A stretch of 64,000 bases of DNA from Roseibacillus persicicus (lineage in GTDB: Bacteria; Verrucomicrobiota; Verrucomicrobiia; Verrucomicrobiales; Akkermansiaceae), in assembly GCF_014651675.1 (NCBI RefSeq), contig NZ_BMXI01000004.1, positions 186,001 through 250,000 of the forward strand, in the 5' to 3' direction. The translations under genes and the position numbers were made by a program. Positions 17,783 to 26,219 of this stretch are shown piece by piece. A model generated the notes under the pieces. It made no database searches. It was not told where the DNA came from and worked only from the letters and a program-made list of their open reading frames with translations. Each line of letters begins with the position of its first letter. Positions within the stretch are counted from its first letter, which is position 1.

Positions 17783-19719
17783 GAACTCTTCACCTTGCCG
17801 CCGCCTCGCTCAACCAAACCCCGCTCGACTGGGACGGAAACGAAGAACGCATCCGGGTTGCGATTGCTGATGCCAAGAAGCAGCACGCCACCTTGATCTG
17901 CCTCCCCGAGCTGGCAATCACGGGCTACGGTTGCGAAGACCAGTTCTTGGCTCCCGACACCGCCGACCGGGCCCTGGCCAGCTTGCGGAACCTGATTCCC
18001 CTATCGGACGGAATCGCCTTTGCAGTGGGACTTCCTCTCCGCTATCAGAACCGGCTCTTCAATGTCGTCGCTTTAGTCGCCAATGGCGAGCTAGTTGGAT
18101 TCTATGCCAAGCAAAATCTAGCAGGTGACGGACTGCACTATGAGCCCCGTTGGTTTTCTCCTTGGCCGGAAGGAATGCAAGAAACCGTTACCCTGGAAGG
18201 TCGCGAGGTTCCTCTGGGCGACTTTGTCTTTCAGCTGGATGATGTCCGCATCGCTTTCGAGATTTGTGAAGACGCCTGGGTGCCCGACCGGCCCGGCCGC
18301 GACGCCAGTTCGCTGGGGGCCGACCTCATCATCAATCCCAGTGCCAGCCACTTCGCCTTCGGAAAGCAAGAGATTCGCCGCGGATTCGTCTGTGAAGGCT
18401 CACGTGCCTTTGGGGTGGCTTATCTTTACGCCAACTTGTTAGGCAACGAGGCGGGAAAGATCATTTACGATGGCGGCAACCTCATCGCCAACAATGGCAC
18501 CCTCATCGCGGAAGGCACCCGCTTTAGTTTCCAGGACCATGCCCTGACCTGTGCCACGGTTGACCTCGAACTCAATCGCCTGGCGCAAGCGCGTTCGGCA
18601 GGAAGACCGTTTCTGTTAGAGTCTGACGAAATCTTTTCTCATCCCTTCCGCCTCCCTGAGAGTCCGCATCTCCCGACACCCATCAATCTACCGGACCACC
18701 TGAGCAAAGAAGAGGAGTTCACCCGCTCGGTGACCTTGGGTCTGTTCGACTATTTGCGAAAAAGCTACAGTCGGGGTTACGTGATTTCGCTGAGCGGCGG
18801 GGCGGATTCGGCGGCTTGCGCTGTTCTCGTCGCCCAGGCTATCCAACTGGCGCGGACCGAACTCGGCGAAGCCTCATTCCGCGAAAGACTGTGCCACCTA
18901 GGTGACCAAGACGAAGCCTTCTCCAGGCCCGCCCTGCTCGCCTGCATCTATCAGAGCAGCGAGAACAGTGGCGACACCACTCTCAATGCCGCGCAATCTT
19001 TGGCCAAAGTTCTTGGCTGCACTTTCGATCATTGGAACATCGCCCCCATGGTGGAGGAATACGAAGACATGATCGAACGGCATTTGGAACGCCCCCTCAG
19101 CTGGGAACAGGATGACATCGCGCGCCAGAATATTCAGGCCCGCGTGCGCGCTCCCGGCATCTGGATGCTCGCGAACCTCCGCAATGCGCTGCTCATTACC
19201 ACCAGCAATCGCTCGGAGGCTGCTGTCGGCTACGCGACCATGGACGGCGATACCTGTGGCGGGCTGGCACCCATTGCGGGCATCGACAAGGCCTTCTTGA
19301 GACACTGGCTGCGTTGGATGGAAACCACCGGAACGACCGAGATTCCTCCACTACCCGTTCTCTCGGCCGTCAACAAGCAACAACCCACCGCCGAACTCCG
19401 TCCCGACGAGGCCGAACAAACCGATGAAGGCGACCTCATGCCCTACCCTCTGTTAGACCAAATTGAGAAGTGGGCGATTCGCGACAAGCGCAGTCCGCGC
19501 GACATTCTCGCCCTCACCCTCGCCCGCTTCCCCAACTATCAGGAGAAGCAGGTGCGGGTCTGGGTGAAACGGTTTTTCCAGCTTTGGAGCCGCAATCAGT
19601 GGAAGCGGGAACGCTATGCCCCCGGATTCCACCTCGATGACGACAACCTCGATCCAAAGACGTGGTGCCGCTTCCCGATTCTCAGCGGCGGCTTTCAAAA
19701 GGAACTGAGCGAACTTTAA
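17779..19719 (+). CDS. nadE: Glutamine-dependent NAD+ synthetase
   Basis: 646 residues in two domains. The N-terminal nitrilase-type glutaminase has the catalytic triad E44 (CLPELAITGYG), K111 (FYAKQNLAGDG) and C163 (FEICEDAW). The C-terminal ATP-pyrophosphatase synthetase has the SGGADS loop at 339-344 and the TTSNRSEAAVGY block. It amidates nicotinate adenine dinucleotide to NAD+ with glutamine as nitrogen donor. The length matches the large glutamine-dependent form rather than the short NH3-dependent form. It follows pncB with a 4-base overlap and precedes the Nudix gene by 3 bases, so the unit is a tight operon. The nadD adenylyltransferase linking the two steps is not in the window. Confidence 0.96.
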   Translation: MRTLHLAAASLNQTPLDWDGNEERIRVAIADAKKQHATLICLPELAITGYGCEDQFLAPDTADRALASLRNLIPLSDGIAFAVGLPLRYQNRLFNVVALVANGELVGFYAKQNLAGDGLHYEPRWFSPWPEGMQETVTLEGREVPLGDFVFQLDDVRIAFEICEDAWVPDRPGRDASSLGADLIINPSASHFAFGKQEIRRGFVCEGSRAFGVAYLYANLLGNEAGKIIYDGGNLIANNGTLIAEGTRFSFQDHALTCATVDLELNRLAQARSAGRPFLLESDEIFSHPFRLPESPHLPTPINLPDHLSKEEEFTRSVTLGLFDYLRKSYSRGYVISLSGGADSAACAVLVAQAIQLARTELGEASFRERLCHLGDQDEAFSRPALLACIYQSSENSGDTTLNAAQSLAKVLGCTFDHWNIAPMVEEYEDMIERHLERPLSWEQDDIARQNIQARVRAPGIWMLANLRNALLITTSNRSEAAVGYATMDGDTCGGLAPIAGIDKAFLRHWLRWMETTGTTEIPPLPVLSAVNKQQPTAELRPDEAEQTDEGDLMPYPLLDQIEKWAIRDKRSPRDILALTLARFPNYQEKQVRVWVKRFFQLWSRNQWKRERYAPGFHLDDDNLDPKTWCRFPILSGGFQKELSEL

Positions 19720-19722
19720 GCG

Positions 19723-20163
19723 ATGGACTACTGCTACAAATATCCTCGTCCAGCGGTCACGGTTGACGCCGTTGTTTTGGCTCCCGCAGAGAAGCCTACT
19801 CATGTCCTGCTGATTCAGCGAAAGAACGAACCGTTTCGCGATCTCTGGGCCTTCCCCGGCGGATTTATCGATGAGAACGAAGATCCGGAAGACGCGGTCG
19901 GTCGGGAACTTGAGGAAGAAACCGGATTGACTGGGCTGATTTTTGCACAAGCCGGATTCTACGGACGACCTGGCCGGGATCCCAGAGGACACACCGTCTC
20001 TCTTGCCTTCGTCACACGAACAAATCAAGACACCCAAGAGGCCATCGCAGCCGATGACGCCAAGGACGTCCGCTGGCACCCACTCGCCGACCTCCCGCCC
20101 TTGGCTTTCGACCACGCGGAGATCCTCAGCAACACATTGGAGCAGGAACAACTCTGCCATTGA
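19723..20163 (+). CDS. Nudix hydrolase, likely ADP-ribose pyrophosphatase
   Basis: 146 residues with a complete Nudix box GX5EX7REUXEEXGU (GFIDENE...RELEEETGL, about residues 47-69). The start MDYCYKYPRPAVTVDAVVL and the ending WHPLADLPPLAFDHAEIL match the Nudix half of the NrtR protein encoded 0.7 kb downstream ([31 protein letters not shown]). This protein is therefore a close paralogue lacking the DNA-binding domain. The likely substrate is ADP-ribose, giving AMP and ribose 5-phosphate, which fits an operon with NAD synthesis genes. It starts 3 bases after nadE. Other nucleoside diphosphate derivatives are possible substrates. Confidence 0.88.
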   Translation: MDYCYKYPRPAVTVDAVVLAPAEKPTHVLLIQRKNEPFRDLWAFPGGFIDENEDPEDAVGRELEEETGLTGLIFAQAGFYGRPGRDPRGHTVSLAFVTRTNQDTQEAIAADDAKDVRWHPLADLPPLAFDHAEILSNTLEQEQLCH

Positions 20164-20256
20164 GTCGAGCCCCCGAAAGCCAGATGCCAATTTATGACCT
20201 CGTCGTAGTTTAGGCGATTTTCTTGAGGAACGGAAATATCCCTGCCTCACTCTCAC

Positions 20257-20277
20257 AAAGTGTAAACTTCACACTTT
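20257..20277. promoter_or_regulatory. NrtR-type operator A
   Basis: A perfect inverted repeat AAAGTGT-N7-ACACTTT (arms 20257-20263 and 20271-20277) in the promoter of the NADAR-nrtR operon, 41 bases before the first start codon. It shares arms and spacing with the pncB box and with the adjacent box B. Confidence 0.72.
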
Positions 20278-20286
20278 ATAGTTTGC

Positions 20287-20307
20287 TTAGTGCAAAGTTT
20301 ACACTAA
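20287..20307. promoter_or_regulatory. NrtR-type operator B
   Basis: TTAGTGC-N7-ACACTAA (arms 20287-20293 and 20301-20307, one mismatch), ending 10 bases before the NADAR start codon. Its centre is 30 bases, about three helical turns, from that of box A. Two dimers could thus bind the same face of the DNA. The placement suggests tight autorepression. Confidence 0.68.
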
Positions 20308-20317
20308 GATTGCGCCC

Positions 20318-20872
20318 ATGAATCAACTCCCCCTAACCTGGTCCGACCTCGTTGGACGCTTCGAAGTCGAAGACTTCAAGTATCTCTTCTTCTGGGGACA
20401 CAGCGCTCAAGAAGGCTCTATCACCAAAGCCTGTTTGAGCCAGTGGTATCCAGCCAGCTTTCAGGTTTCTGGAATCAACTACCCTTCTACCGAACACTTT
20501 ATGATGGCCGAGAAAGCCCGCCTCTTTAACGATGAGCCAATTCGCCAGCGGATTCTATCCTGCCAGAGCCCTGCTGAGGCCAAAAAGCTCGGAAGACAAA
20601 TCGCCAATTTCGATGAGCAGGTCTGGCAGCAGAATCGGTTTAAAATCGTGGTGACGGGAAACGTCGCGAAGTTCAGCCAAAACCAGAAACTCGGAGACTT
20701 TCTCAAGCAAACTCAAAAACGGATTCTCGTCGAAGCGAGTCCTCGAGATAAAATCTGGGGAATCGGAATGGCTCAGAGCAATCCGGACGCTGAAAACCCC
20801 TTGCTCTGGAAAGGGCCGAACCTTCTCGGGTTCGCCCTAATGTCAGCCCGCAATCAAATCGCTGCCCACTAA
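20318..20872 (+). CDS. NADAR-domain protein (YbiA-like ADP-ribose/NAD glycosidase family)
   Basis: 184 residues, the whole chain being one NADAR domain: [28 protein letters not shown] (40-67), with E59-H60 and K66 in the conserved YxxxEH...K block, then [13 protein letters not shown] (138-150) and [18 protein letters not shown] (161-178). Family members are N-glycosidases acting on riboflavin-pathway intermediates, on NAD or ADP-ribose compounds, or on ADP-ribosylated nucleobases. As first gene of an NrtR-controlled operon with pncA, ADP-ribosylglycohydrolase and KptA-macro, an ADP-ribose role is the best fit here (inference). It is preceded by two operator boxes and followed 20 bases later by nrtR. 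Confidence 0.85.
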   Translation: MNQLPLTWSDLVGRFEVEDFKYLFFWGHSAQEGSITKACLSQWYPASFQVSGINYPSTEHFMMAEKARLFNDEPIRQRILSCQSPAEAKKLGRQIANFDEQVWQQNRFKIVVTGNVAKFSQNQKLGDFLKQTQKRILVEASPRDKIWGIGMAQSNPDAENPLLWKGPNLLGFALMSARNQIAAH

Positions 20873-20892
20873 AAATTCTTAACTCCAAAACT

Positions 20893-21579
20893 ATGCCTAG
20901 CTACGAATACGCCCGCCCTGCCCTCACCACCGATTGCGTTGTCTTCGGACTCGATGAGGAGGACTTGAAGGTTCTCCTTATCAAACGCGGCCTGACTCCT
21001 TTCAAGGGAAAGTGGGCCCTGCCCGGAGGCTTTGTCCGCGAGGGTGAGGATTTGGAAAAAAGTGCCCGGCGCGAGCTGCAGGAAGAGACCGGACTCAAGG
21101 ATATCTTTCTCGAACAGCTCTACACCTTTGGCCATCCCAAGCGCGACCCGCGTGAGCATGTCGTCACCGTGGCCTACTACGCCTTGGTCAACCTGAGCGA
21201 ACACCCTCCAACTGCGGACACCGATGCCGATGAGGCGGCCTGGTTCCCCTTCGATGACCTTCCCAAGCTCGCCTTCGACCACTCCGAGATTCTCGCCAGC
21301 GCGCGGGAAAGGCTGCGCTCCAAGCTCCGCTATTCTCCCATTGGCTTCGAACTCCTTCCGGAAAAATTCACCCTCACCCAACTGCAAAGTCTCTACGAAC
21401 GGATTCTCGACGAGCAGCTCGACAAGCGGAACTTCCGCAAGAAGCTGCTCAAGCTCGAGATTCTCGAAGAGACCGACGAGATCGAACAGGACGTCGCTCA
21501 CCGCGCGGCCCGACTCTACCGCTTCGACCGCAAGGCCTACCTCGAAAAACAAGAGGCTGGTCTCAATCTAGAAATCTAA
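20893..21579 (+). CDS. nrtR: NrtR-type transcriptional regulator of NAD metabolism
   Basis: 228 residues. The N-terminal Nudix domain (1-140) senses ADP-ribose and related NAD products. The C-terminal part (about 150-228, [33 protein letters not shown]) is the winged-helix DNA-binding domain characteristic of NrtR. The Nudix box is fully canonical (GFVREGE...RELQEETGL), whereas many NrtR proteins have lost catalytic residues, so residual hydrolase activity is possible. The likely operators are the AGTGT-N7-ACACT boxes ahead of pncB and the NADAR gene. Typical NrtR releases DNA when ADP-ribose binds, de-repressing salvage when NAD is being consumed. It is the second gene of a five-gene operon. 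Confidence 0.9.
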   Translation: MPSYEYARPALTTDCVVFGLDEEDLKVLLIKRGLTPFKGKWALPGGFVREGEDLEKSARRELQEETGLKDIFLEQLYTFGHPKRDPREHVVTVAYYALVNLSEHPPTADTDADEAAWFPFDDLPKLAFDHSEILASARERLRSKLRYSPIGFELLPEKFTLTQLQSLYERILDEQLDKRNFRKKLLKLEILEETDEIEQDVAHRAARLYRFDRKAYLEKQEAGLNLEI

Positions 21580-21592
21580 CCTCCCAATCAAC

Positions 21593-22216
21593 ATGAAAAC
21601 TCTTCTCATCATCGACCTGCAAAACGACTTCCTCCCCGGCGGTGCCCTCGGGGTGGCTGGCGGCGATGAACTCGTTCCTCTAGTCAACGACTTGCTGCCT
21701 CACTACGATCACGTGGTCGCCACCCAGGACTGGCACCCCGCTGATCATGGCAGCTTCGCCCGGAACAATCCGGGGCATGCAATCGGCGACACGATCGATC
21801 TAGCAGGCCTTCCTCAAATTTTGTGGCCGACCCACTGTGTGCAAGGCAGCCCGGGAGCCGAACTGGCACCGGGTCTCGACGCCACTCGAATCGACACAGT
21901 CTTCCGCAAAGGCACCGAACGCGACATCGATAGCTACAGTGGTTTTCACGACAATGGTCACCGTCACAGCACCGGCTTGGCCGACTACCTGCGGAACAAG
22001 GGAGTCACCGAACTCCATATCTGCGGCATCGCCACCGACTACTGCGTGAAGTTCACCGTCCTCGACGCCCTCGCCGAAGGCTTCAATACCACCCTGCTCG
22101 CCGACGCCTGCCGCGGAGTCAACCTGACTGACGGAGACGTGGAGCGAGCGGTTTTGGAAATGAGTGAAGCTGGGGCTAAGATAAAAGAGACCGGAGGAAT
22201 ACTTTTCGCAAAATGA
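21593..22216 (+). CDS. pncA: Nicotinamidase
   Basis: 207 residues, isochorismatase-like fold. The catalytic triad is visible: D8 (IIDLQNDFLPGG), K106 (FRKGTE) and C151 (GIATDYCVKFTVLDA). The metal-site segment is TQDWHPADHGSFA (D46, H48, H52). It deamidates nicotinamide to nicotinate, which PncB, encoded upstream, returns to NAD. Nicotinamide is the by-product of the NAD-consuming KptA reaction encoded later in the operon, so the recycling loop is closed locally. It starts 13 bases after nrtR, and its stop overlaps the next start by 4 bases. Confidence 0.95.
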   Translation: MKTLLIIDLQNDFLPGGALGVAGGDELVPLVNDLLPHYDHVVATQDWHPADHGSFARNNPGHAIGDTIDLAGLPQILWPTHCVQGSPGAELAPGLDATRIDTVFRKGTERDIDSYSGFHDNGHRHSTGLADYLRNKGVTELHICGIATDYCVKFTVLDALAEGFNTTLLADACRGVNLTDGDVERAVLEMSEAGAKIKETGGILFAK

Positions 22217-23154
22217 TAGATATGAACTTCACCAACAAATTCCGAGGCTGCCTTCTGGGCCTGGCCGTGGGCGATGCCTTGGGAACGACTTTGGAGTTCC
22301 GTTCACCCGGGACCTTCACTCCTCTCGACGATATGGTCGGGGGCGGACCCTTTAGTTTGCTTCCAGGTCAATGGACGGACGACACCTCGATGGCACTCTG
22401 CTTGGCCGAGAGTCTCATCTCTTGCAAAGGAATGGACTTGGCGGACCAGTGCGAGCGCTATCTGGACTGGTGGCTACGGGGTAGCAACAGCGTGACCGGA
22501 GAATGCTTCGATATCGGAAACACGGTGCGCACGGCCCTTGCGGCGTATCGTCAGTCCGGGGATCCTCGATCGGGTCCCACTGACAACTACTCGGCCGGAA
22601 ACGGAAGCATCATGCGGCTCGCCCCCGTTCCTCTCTTCTATTATTCGCAAACACGGGTAGAGCTTCTCGCCCGCTGCGAAGAAAGCTCGCTCACAACCCA
22701 TGGGGCTTCGGAGTCGATTTGGAGTTGTCGAATTTTAGGAGCACTGATTTGTCAGGCGATGGAGGGCGAGAGCAAAAAGGAGGCCCTCGCCTTCGATGAG
22801 GAATTGTTGGCGGAATCGGTTCACGGTGGTGAATTGTCACCTGGTCTCACCGCCATTCTTAGCGGCTCGTTCCGCAACTCCGAGCCTCCTCACATTCAGG
22901 GAACGGGCTATGTTGTCAAATCCCTCGAAGCCGCGCTTTGGGCTTTTGCCAAGGCCGACGACTTCCGACACGGAGCCCTTTTGGCTGCCAACCTCGGAGA
23001 CGATGCCGACACCACCGCCGCCATCTACGGACAATTGGCAGGAGCCTTCTGGGGCGAAAGCGGCATTCCGACAGACTGGCTCGCCAAGCTGGCGTGGCGG
23101 GAGAAGATCACGAGTCTGTCCGACCAATTGCAGAAAGCGTCCCCCAATCGCTGA
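22213..23154 (+). CDS. ADP-ribosylglycohydrolase family protein (DraG/ARH-like)
   Basis: 313 residues. Family marks are the N-terminal [18 protein letters not shown], the metal-binding TDDTSMAL (55-62) and the second acidic site [16 protein letters not shown] (262-277). Such enzymes hydrolyse the bond between ADP-ribose and protein side chains, nucleic acid ends or small molecules using a pair of Mg or Mn ions. All core acidic residues are present. Start choice: the ATG at 22213 gives an ATGA overlap with pncA, while the ATG at 22222 is an equally plausible initiator three codons later. The operon context (NADAR, KptA-macro) favours clearing ADP-ribose conjugates. The natural substrate is unknown. 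Confidence 0.9.
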   Translation: MIDMNFTNKFRGCLLGLAVGDALGTTLEFRSPGTFTPLDDMVGGGPFSLLPGQWTDDTSMALCLAESLISCKGMDLADQCERYLDWWLRGSNSVTGECFDIGNTVRTALAAYRQSGDPRSGPTDNYSAGNGSIMRLAPVPLFYYSQTRVELLARCEESSLTTHGASESIWSCRILGALICQAMEGESKKEALAFDEELLAESVHGGELSPGLTAILSGSFRNSEPPHIQGTGYVVKSLEAALWAFAKADDFRHGALLAANLGDDADTTAAIYGQLAGAFWGESGIPTDWLAKLAWREKITSLSDQLQKASPNR

Positions 23155-23195
23155 TAAATGAGCAAACGCCTTTAACTTTAAAACAACACGCAAAT

Positions 23196-24248
23196 ATGAG
23201 CCCCCAAAAACTCAAGATCCGCAGTAAACTCCTCAGCCGAGTCCTGCGTCACGACCCTTCCTATTTGAATATCGAACTGGACTCCCACGGATGGGCCCAG
23301 GTCGACCAACTACTAGAGCGACTGAGCAAGCGAAACCTTCCTACAACGAAGGATGACTTACTCGAGCTCGTAGAAAGCAACAACAAGAAGCGCTTTCGAC
23401 TATCAGAAGACGGTCTTCGTATTCGGGCCAATCAAGGGCATTCCATTGATATTGACCTTCAGCTGGAGCAGAGAACTCCCCCTCCGCTCCTGTTTCACGG
23501 AACCGCCATCTCCTCATTCTCGTCCATCGAACGGGAAGGCATTCAGCGCCGTTCACGCCAACACGTTCATCTCAGTCAAGACGCGGAGACGGCGCGGGCA
23601 GTCGGCTCCCGACACGGCAAGCCGATTCTCCTCCGAGTTGAGAGCGGAAGAATGCACCACGATGGATATCAATTTTTCCGGTCGGAAAATGGAGTGTGGC
23701 TCACCGAAGCGGTCCCTCCACGTTACTTCGAAAAATATGAAGCACCTGCCGCCATGCCTCTCACTGCTATACAGGCGGACATCACGAACCTCTCAGTGGA
23801 CGTCATCGTCAATGCGGCCAACTCCAGCTTATTAGGAGGTGGTGGAGTTGATGGTGCGATCCATCGGGCAGCCGGAAAAGAGCTGGTTCATGAATGTCGC
23901 TTGCTCGGAGGCTGCAAAACTGGAGAGGCCAAAGCAACCGCGAGCTACAACCTCCCTTGCCAACGTATCATTCATACGGTGGGGCCGGTCTGGCAAGGTG
24001 GTGATTCATCTGAAAAGGAGAAACTCACCCAGTGCTATCTGAACAGTCTGAAAATTTGTTTAGCGGAAGGCTGGCGATCCATTGCTTTCCCCTGCATCTC
24101 AACGGGAGTTTACAATTTCCCAGCTGAAGAGGCTGCTCGCATTGCCGTCGAGACCTGCCGCTCGTTCTCGTCTGAACTTCAGATCACCTTTTGCTGCTTC
24201 GACGAAGAAAGTCTTCTCATCTATCGCAAGCTACTAACTGCGGATTGA
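23196..24248 (+). CDS. Fusion of RNA 2'-phosphotransferase (KptA/Tpt1) and macro domain
   Basis: 350 residues. Residues 1-180 are a KptA/Tpt1 domain: LSRVLRHDP with R18-H19, KKRFRL (64-69), LLFHGT (98-103) and RQHVHLS (121-127). Residues 187-350 are a MacroD/Poa1-like macro domain: [20 protein letters not shown] (194-213), [14 protein letters not shown] (214-227) and [10 protein letters not shown] (300-309). KptA moves an RNA 2'-phosphate to NAD, releasing nicotinamide and ADP-ribose 1'',2''-cyclic phosphate. Some macro domains process ADP-ribose-1''-phosphate or bind ADP-ribose. One chain therefore carries activities from the same route, joined by a very short linker. The open frame extends to 22938, but the ATG at 23196 begins exactly at the KptA fold and follows the ADP-ribosylglycohydrolase stop by 41 bases. 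Last gene of the NrtR operon. Confidence 0.92.
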   Translation: MSPQKLKIRSKLLSRVLRHDPSYLNIELDSHGWAQVDQLLERLSKRNLPTTKDDLLELVESNNKKRFRLSEDGLRIRANQGHSIDIDLQLEQRTPPPLLFHGTAISSFSSIEREGIQRRSRQHVHLSQDAETARAVGSRHGKPILLRVESGRMHHDGYQFFRSENGVWLTEAVPPRYFEKYEAPAAMPLTAIQADITNLSVDVIVNAANSSLLGGGGVDGAIHRAAGKELVHECRLLGGCKTGEAKATASYNLPCQRIIHTVGPVWQGGDSSEKEKLTQCYLNSLKICLAEGWRSIAFPCISTGVYNFPAEEAARIAVETCRSFSSELQITFCCFDEESLLIYRKLLTAD

Positions 24249-24272
24249 ATCCAGTAGCCTTGCATTGTGAAG

Positions 24273-24314
24273 TTCGGGTCCTAACGTAACTATCGAGTAA
24301 CGAGAGGCCCCGAA
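24273..24314. terminator. Candidate bidirectional hairpin
   Basis: Inverted repeat with one mismatch (arms 24273-24282 'ttcgggtcct' and 24305-24314 'aggccccgaa') in the 158-base gap between the convergent KptA-macro gene and the DUF1080 gene. No T tract follows on either strand, so intrinsic termination is uncertain. Nothing else is recognised in the gap. Confidence 0.35.
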
Positions 24315-24406
24315 TTATCCTCAGAGCCTGGGGCTCAGGGTAAACTGGGGACCAGTTCGTCACCCTCACGCACTTGGAACTGCGTGCAACGTTTCAGTCC
24401 CAATCC

Positions 24407-25105
24407 CTACTTCTCCTCGATTTCGCGAACCTTGATGTTGCGGAAGGAGACGATGTTGCCGTGGTCCTGAAGACAAAGGTGGCCTTTGGTGGGCTTGCCG
24501 AAGTGGGGCTTGTCGGCGAATTTAGAAGCAGCGACTCGTTCGTTCCAGTCCTCGGAGCCCTTGACGTATTCGACATACTTGGTGCCGTTCATCCAGTGGA
24601 CACACTTCTCGGGAGTGATGAGGATGCGGAGCGTGTTCCATTCGCCAGCGGGATTGGTGGCATCGACAATGGGCTCCGGCTTGTAGAGCTGATAGAGCCA
24701 GCCCGACTTCTCGGGATCATGTCCATCCACGTTGTCCTGAATCTGAATCTCGGCTCCGGTGTGCCAGGGCTTTTCCGAAATCTCCTGCACGTGAAACATC
24801 AACCCGGAGTTCCCTTCTTTGGAAATCTTGTAATCCAGAGTGAGCTCGAAGGCTTCGAACTCCTTCTTGGTGATGATGTCTCCCCCGCCCTTTTTGGTGA
24901 GAATGAGAACTCCATCCTGAACCTGCCAAGCGTCCTTCACGCCTTCCTTCTTGTAGTTGCGGAAATGCTCAATGGTCTTGCCATCGAACAAGAGTTCCCA
25001 ACCCGCTTCCTTCTCCTCCGCGCTCAGTTGATTTGGTTCAGCTTGGGCAGCAGGTTCGGCGAAGAGTGGGGCCGCGAGAAAAAGAAGAGGGAGTAGGAAT
25101 TTCAT
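24407..25105 (-). CDS. Secreted DUF1080 protein (3-keto-disaccharide hydrolase-like)
   Basis: 232 residues with signal peptide MKFLLPLLFLAAPLFA. The rest is one concanavalin-like DUF1080 domain: GWELLFDGKTIEHFRNYK (35-52), WQVQDGVLILTKKGGGDI, FEAFELTLDYKISKEGNSGL, a GAEIQIQDN segment and a C-terminal FRNIKVREI. Members are numerous in Verrucomicrobia and Planctomycetes, and some act on 3-keto glycosides. No partner dehydrogenase is adjacent. It is convergent with the NrtR operon and unlikely to belong to it. Exact substrate unknown. Confidence 0.87.
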   Translation of the reverse strand: MKFLLPLLFLAAPLFAEPAAQAEPNQLSAEEKEAGWELLFDGKTIEHFRNYKKEGVKDAWQVQDGVLILTKKGGGDIITKKEFEAFELTLDYKISKEGNSGLMFHVQEISEKPWHTGAEIQIQDNVDGHDPEKSGWLYQLYKPEPIVDATNPAGEWNTLRILITPEKCVHWMNGTKYVEYVKGSEDWNERVAASKFADKPHFGKPTKGHLCLQDHGNIVSFRNIKVREIEEK

Positions 25106-25182
25106 GGCTCAAATAGTGGCCAAGCGAAGAGCCCTCTGGCGAGGAGATGCTCAATTTCGTTAAGGCTTTGAAGACTCGCTTC

Positions 25183-25620
25183 CTAGCCGGACTGGACGTT
25201 CCAATTCTTGCGCGCGCTATCGAGCAGGAGCTCGACCCGCATTTCCATCGCTTCCAGCGAAAGAGCTTCCGCCCCGCTGTCGATGACGGAAAGCTGCACC
25301 GAACGGTCATTGGTGGCCACGACAACCGAGCGTTTCTTGCCCTGACTGGCGGCCAGTTGCTCCACCACGGCATCGGCGGTTTCCTGGCTGCTGGCGTAGA
25401 TCACCATGGCCTCGCCTTCGTCACCGCTATAGACATTGCGATCGTTGCCTTTGCCATCAAAGACGACCACCACCGCATCATCACTGGACGATTGGTAGCG
25501 GGAGAGCCAATCGACGAGTTGTTCGCGGGCATCTGCGGGATTGTCCCACAGAGCTTGCGCGAACCGCTTCAACCCCATCAGGGCGTTATGACCATCTACG
25601 ATGAGAAGTTGGCCGTCCAT
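25183..25620 (-). CDS. NYN/PIN-like RNA nuclease, YacP family
   Basis: 145 residues. The N-terminal LLIVDGHNALMG (D9, N12) and the central VVVVFDGKGND are the acidic clusters of NYN/YacP domains, a PIN-fold ribonuclease family. A third acidic position appears in SSQETADAVVEQLA, followed by VVVATNDRSVQ. The length is slightly below the roughly 170 residues common for YacP. YacP-type proteins process rRNA or mRNA in Firmicutes; here the role is inferred. It is 16 bases downstream of the glutaredoxin-like gene on the same strand, so the two are probably cotranscribed. Confidence 0.82.
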   Translation of the reverse strand: MDGQLLIVDGHNALMGLKRFAQALWDNPADAREQLVDWLSRYQSSSDDAVVVVFDGKGNDRNVYSGDEGEAMVIYASSQETADAVVEQLAASQGKKRSVVVATNDRSVQLSVIDSGAEALSLEAMEMRVELLLDSARKNWNVQSG

Positions 25621-25636
25621 GTTCTTACTGTAATAG

Positions 25637-26014
25637 TTAGTCTAGAATCACCACCTTGCCGGCAACGCCGCGAGCGGCAGCTTCGGCACGGGCCTGGGCC
25701 TCATGTTGCTCGGGAGAGCAGGACGAATCGATGGGTGCGTCGGGTGCTTCCTCACTATGCGTGATGAGCCCTTGCTCCACCATGTAGCTTTCCACTTCTT
25801 CCCCGCTGACATCGGCAAGCATCTTGCCGTTGACCTCGACACAGGGCGAGAGAGGTTGGCCGGACTTCAATTCCATCTCCATGCGCATGGCCGGATTCTT
25901 GATGATGTCTTTTTCTTCCCATTCCAAATTGTATTTGCGGAGGACAGCGCGCACGCCTTCACTCCAGCCACAATAGGTTTTCAGATAACACACGATTTTT
26001 GGTTGGTCGCTCAT
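25637..26014 (-). CDS. Glutaredoxin-like protein (monothiol CGWS)
   Basis: 125 residues. The N-terminal half is a glutaredoxin/thioredoxin fold: KIVCYLKTYCGWSEGVRAVL with the active-site C15-G-W-S18, one thiol only, then LEWEEKDIIKNPAMRMEM, the cis-Pro region GQPLSPCVEVNG and LADVSGEEVESYM. The C-terminal 35 residues form an acidic, Ala-rich tail with SSCSPEQHEAQARAEAAARG that is not part of the fold. A monothiol site suggests glutathione-dependent reduction or Fe-S handling. It precedes the NYN nuclease gene by 16 bases. Confidence 0.85.
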   Translation of the reverse strand: MSDQPKIVCYLKTYCGWSEGVRAVLRKYNLEWEEKDIIKNPAMRMEMELKSGQPLSPCVEVNGKMLADVSGEEVESYMVEQGLITHSEEAPDAPIDSSCSPEQHEAQARAEAAARGVAGKVVILD

Positions 26015-26219
26015 TGGTCGGAAAGTTACCCTCGTTTTTCGAAAAGCTCAAGCTCACTTCAAGGCCTCATTTGCGGCCTCGATTGAGCCCCAGACAGCGA
26101 TTCCAGCTGCAAACGCCCCCCGTCGCAACCGTTGCGTAACCGGGACTTCCATGACGGAAAGAGCCCATTTCAGGCTTCGGGCTCGTTTCCCGGGCTTTTC
26201 CCAACTAGAAAAAGCCGAG

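Noticed and set aside
20893-21579. NrtR gene as a plain ADP-ribose pyrophosphatase only
   Set aside because: The extra C-terminal winged-helix region and the matching operators favour a regulator. Catalysis is kept as a secondary possibility.
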